From Kitasatospora sp. NA04385 (GTDB lineage: Bacteria > Actinomycetota > Actinomycetes > Streptomycetales > Streptomycetaceae): a DNA stretch of 64,000 nucleotides. Below are positions 61,503-64,000 of the stretch, in pieces. Location: positions 3,336,102 to 3,400,101 of the forward strand of contig NZ_CP054919.1 of the NCBI RefSeq assembly GCF_013364235.1. The letters are read 5' to 3'. A program made the translations under genes and the position numbers. Each line of letters begins with the position of its first letter. Position 1 is the stretch's first letter. Below the pieces are notes generated by a model that saw nothing but the letters and a program-made list of their open reading frames with translations, was not told the DNA's origin and ran no database searches.

Positions 61503-63345
61503 TCAGATCCCGGTGGCTTCGGCGGAGAGGGTGAGCAGTTCGCGGAGCCGTTCGGTCGGGAGTTCGGTGAGCCAGCTCTCGCCCGCGCCGACCACCGATC
61601 CGGCCAGTTCGCGCTTGGTGTCGATGAGTTCGGCGATGCGCTCCTCGACCGTGCCGGTGCACACCAGCTTGCGGACCTGGACGTCGCGGTGCTGGCCGAT
61701 CCGGTGGGCGCGGTCGGTGGCCTGGTCCTCGGCGGCCGGGTTCCACCAGCGGTCGAGGTGGACGACCTGGTTGGCGGCGGTGAGGTTGAGGCCGGTGCCG
61801 CCGGCCTTCAGCGAGAGCAGGAACACCCCTGGCCCGTCCGGGGACTGGAAGCGGTCGACGAGTTCCTGGCGGCGCGCCGCGCCGAGGCCGCCGTGCAGGT
61901 GGAGGACGGGGGTGCCGAGGCGGCGGCGCAGGTGGGGCTGGAGCATCGCGCCGAACTCGGCGTACTGGGTGAAGACGAGGGCGCGGTCACCCTCCGCGAG
62001 GGCCTCCCGGAGCAGCGCGACCAGGCGTTCGACCTTGCCGGACCGGCCGCCCAACGACGAGGTGTCGCGCAGGAGTTGGGCGGGGTGGTTGCAGACCTGC
62101 TTGAGCCGGCCGAGGGCGGCCAGCACCGCGCCCTTGCGTTCGACGCCGCGGATGCCGCCGAGGCGGCCGAGCAGGTCGGCGACGACCGCCTGGTAGAGGC
62201 CGGCCTGTTCGGGGGTGAGGTTGCAGCGGACGGTGAACTCCTGTTTGGCGGGCAGCTGTTGGCCGATCTCCGGGTCGCTCTTGAGGCGGCGCAGCAGGAA
62301 CGGCGCGGTGAGCCGCTGGAGTTGCGCGGCGACGTCCCGGTTGCCGGACTGCTCGATCGGGACGGCGTAGTGCTCGCGGAAGGACTCGGGGGTGCCGAAC
62401 AGGCCGGGGTTGGCGAAGTCGAGGACGGTGTGGAGTTCGGCGAGGCGGTTCTCGACGGGGGTGCCGGTGAGGGCGATCCGGGGGCCGGAGCGCAGGGAGC
62501 GCAGGGCGCGGGACTGTCGGGCGGCGCGGTTCTTGGCGTGCTGGGCCTCGTCGGCGACGACCCGCCGCCAGTGCACGGCGCGCAGTTCGGCGGCGTCGCG
62601 CTGGAGGATGCCGTAGGTGGTGATCACCAGGTCGGCGGCGGGGTCGGGGGCGGTGCGGTCGGGGCCGTGGTGGAGCTGGACGCGCAGCCGGGGGGCGAAG
62701 CGGGCGGCCTCGCGGCGCCAGTTGCCGACGAGCGAGGTGGGGCAGACCAGCAGGACGGGGCCGCGGGCGCCGCGGGCGTGTTCGAGGGCGAGCAGGGCGA
62801 GGGTCTGGACGGTCTTGCCGAGGCCCATGTCGTCGGCGAGGACGGCGCCGAGGCCGAGCCGGCCGAGGGCGTCCAGCCAGGCCAGGCCGCGTTCCTGGTA
62901 GGGGCGGAGGGTGCCGGTGAAGCCGGGCGGGGGCGGGGTGCGGCGGGCGCCGGGGAGCCGGCCGAGGCGGCCGGACAGCAGGTCGCCGAGCGGGCCCCCG
63001 GCCTGCACGGCGGTGACCGGGAGGCCGTCGACGACGGCGCCGTCGGTGACGGCCAGGCGGAGCAGGGCGGCGGCGTCCAGCTGCGGGTCGTCGCGGCGGT
63101 CGGCGAGGAAGCGCAGGGCGGCGGCGAGCTGTCCGGCGTCCACCTCGATCCACTGGCCGCGGAACCGGACCAGGCCTGCCTGGGCGGCCGCGAGTTCGTC
63201 CAACTCCTGCTGGGTGAGCGGCTGTTCGCCGACGGCGAGCTGCCAGCGGAAGTCCAGGACGGCGTCCCGGTCGGCCTGGGCGGCGCGCCGGACGGAGCCG
63301 GGGGCGGCGGCGGTGCCGCCGGTGGCGGCGAGGCCGAGCCGGGCG
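61503..63345 (-). CDS. SWI2/SNF2-family DNA helicase/ATPase, ATPase part
   Basis: The helicase core in one frame, about 610 residues ending ...AEATGI. The Q/Ia region is LRPYQERGLAWLDALGRLGL, Walker A is DDMGLGKTVQTLAL, motif II is VVADEAQHAKN (DEAQ), motif III LTGTPVENRLAEL, motif IV LVFTQYAEFG, motif V FLLSLKAGGTGLNLTAANQV and motif VI ATDRAHRIGQ. It belongs to the bacterial SNF2 proteins found beside SWIM proteins. A frameshift near 63340-63350 separates it from its N-terminal part, so the annotated start is not a true start codon. Confidence 0.8.
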
Positions 63346-64000
63346 GCGCTGCCACCAGGCGGGCAGCAGGACGCGGTGGCCGGCGGCGGTGAGCGCGGGG
63401 GCGCTGTCGCGCAGGAAGGCGAGCGCGCCGGCCCGGTCGAGGTCGAGGCCGGTGGGGCGGGTGCGGTGCAGGGCGGCCCGCAGGCCGGGCAGCAGGCGGG
63501 CGGCGCGGTCCAGTTCGGCGAGGTACGCCTCGACCGGGTCGTCGACCGTCCGGGCCAGGGCGGCGGCGCCGGGGCCGCCGGACCAGAGTTCGGCGGCGGG
63601 CAGCAGCAGCGAGGGCCGGTCGACGGGGCCGAGCAGCACGTCCAGCCGCCAGTTCTCGTCCGGGACGGTGGCGTCCGGGTCGTCGGCGGCGGTGCCGAGC
63701 GGTTCGGCGAGGCGGAAGGCGAGCCGGAGCCGGCCGAGGGGCGCGGTGCCGGCGGCGTCGGCGGCGAGGCGGGCGACCTGGGCGGGGTCGGGCGGGCGGG
63801 CAGCCGGCCGTCGGGGCCGTGCAGGGCGGCGAGCCAGGCCGGGCCGCCGGGGCGGGCGGGGGGCCGTCGGCCAGGGCGACCCGGGTCTCGTGGTCGGTGA
63901 GGGCGTCCAGCACGGTGTCGAGCAGAGCACTGCCGGTGGGTTCGTGGCCGTCCTCGGCGCGGGCGACCGGCGGGCAGCCGGCCGCCAGCGCGAGCGCCCC
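63340..64000 (-). pseudogene. N-terminal part of the SNF2 helicase, broken by frameshifts and cut by the window edge
   Basis: Reading upstream on the minus strand, the helicase accessory domain is spread over three frames. One carries TDHETRVALADGPP, the next PAWLAALHGPDGRLPA, and the third PAQVARLAADAAGTAPLGRL then ENWRLDVLLGPVDRPSLLLP and LRAALHRTRPTGLDLDRAG. Breaks lie near 63860, 63795 and 63345, each close to a G or C run. Either the gene is decaying or the assembly has indels. The true start is outside the window. Confidence 0.55.

Overview
The window is GC-rich (about 73%) DNA from an actinomycete, most likely a Streptomycetaceae member (Streptomyces or Kitasatospora). The evidence is the mycothiol gene mshA, an F420-dependent oxidoreductase, carD, a SARP/AfsR regulator, msiK, an Scr1-type regulator/DUF397 relic, several leaderless starts, and GTG as a common start codon.

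Layout. 0-7 kb: mutY (cut by the left edge), a rhomboid protease, an MFS exporter with its divergent ArsR-type regulator, and disA-radA. 7-28 kb: a more accessory stretch with a frameshifted sigma-like/BACON membrane protein, a tandem DUF1254 pair, an SDR enzyme, a polyprenyl diphosphate synthase next to a family 2B encapsulin shell (a probable terpenoid nanocompartment), ATP-grasp, ogt, a ClC channel, a large SARP regulator, tRNA-Thr(TGT), msiK with a DasR-like operator, a sugar nucleotidyltransferase and a DoxX protein. 28-40 kb: a conserved core block, rlmB-cysS-(F420 oxidoreductase)-ispF-ispD-carD, an LpqE-like lipoprotein, phoP-phoR, phoU, a previously overlooked 59-aa cysteine-rich protein, a secreted chitin-type LPMO with a DasR/chitinase-type operator over its promoter, a GIY-YIG protein and gpmA. 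40-49 kb: MFS, D,D-carboxypeptidase, a HTH-DUF397 fusion, secreted and surface proteins, a class F sortase, an AraC regulator, and a small graveyard of a decayed IS5-type transposase and truncated Scr1-type regulator/DUF397 genes. 49-61 kb: SLATT, YbjN, mshA, a methyltransferase, an LPXTG thioester adhesin, a macrodomain protein, a REC-PP2C phosphatase, DUF2516, an HbhA-like protein, an XRE regulator, DUF2199, HAD and alpha/beta hydrolases. 61-64 kb: a SWI2/SNF2 helicase with several frameshifts that runs off the right edge, followed by a 51-aa remnant resembling a SWIM-protein tail.

Themes. Chitin/GlcNAc use links msiK and the LPMO through similar operators. Phosphate control sits in the divergent phoU / phoR-phoP unit. 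Surface display links the LPDTG thioester adhesin with the class F sortase. Four copies of an approximately 150-200 bp intergenic repeat with inverted-repeat ends, one reversed and one internally deleted, are the most conspicuous non-coding feature. Product calls are from reading sequence only; no database search was run.
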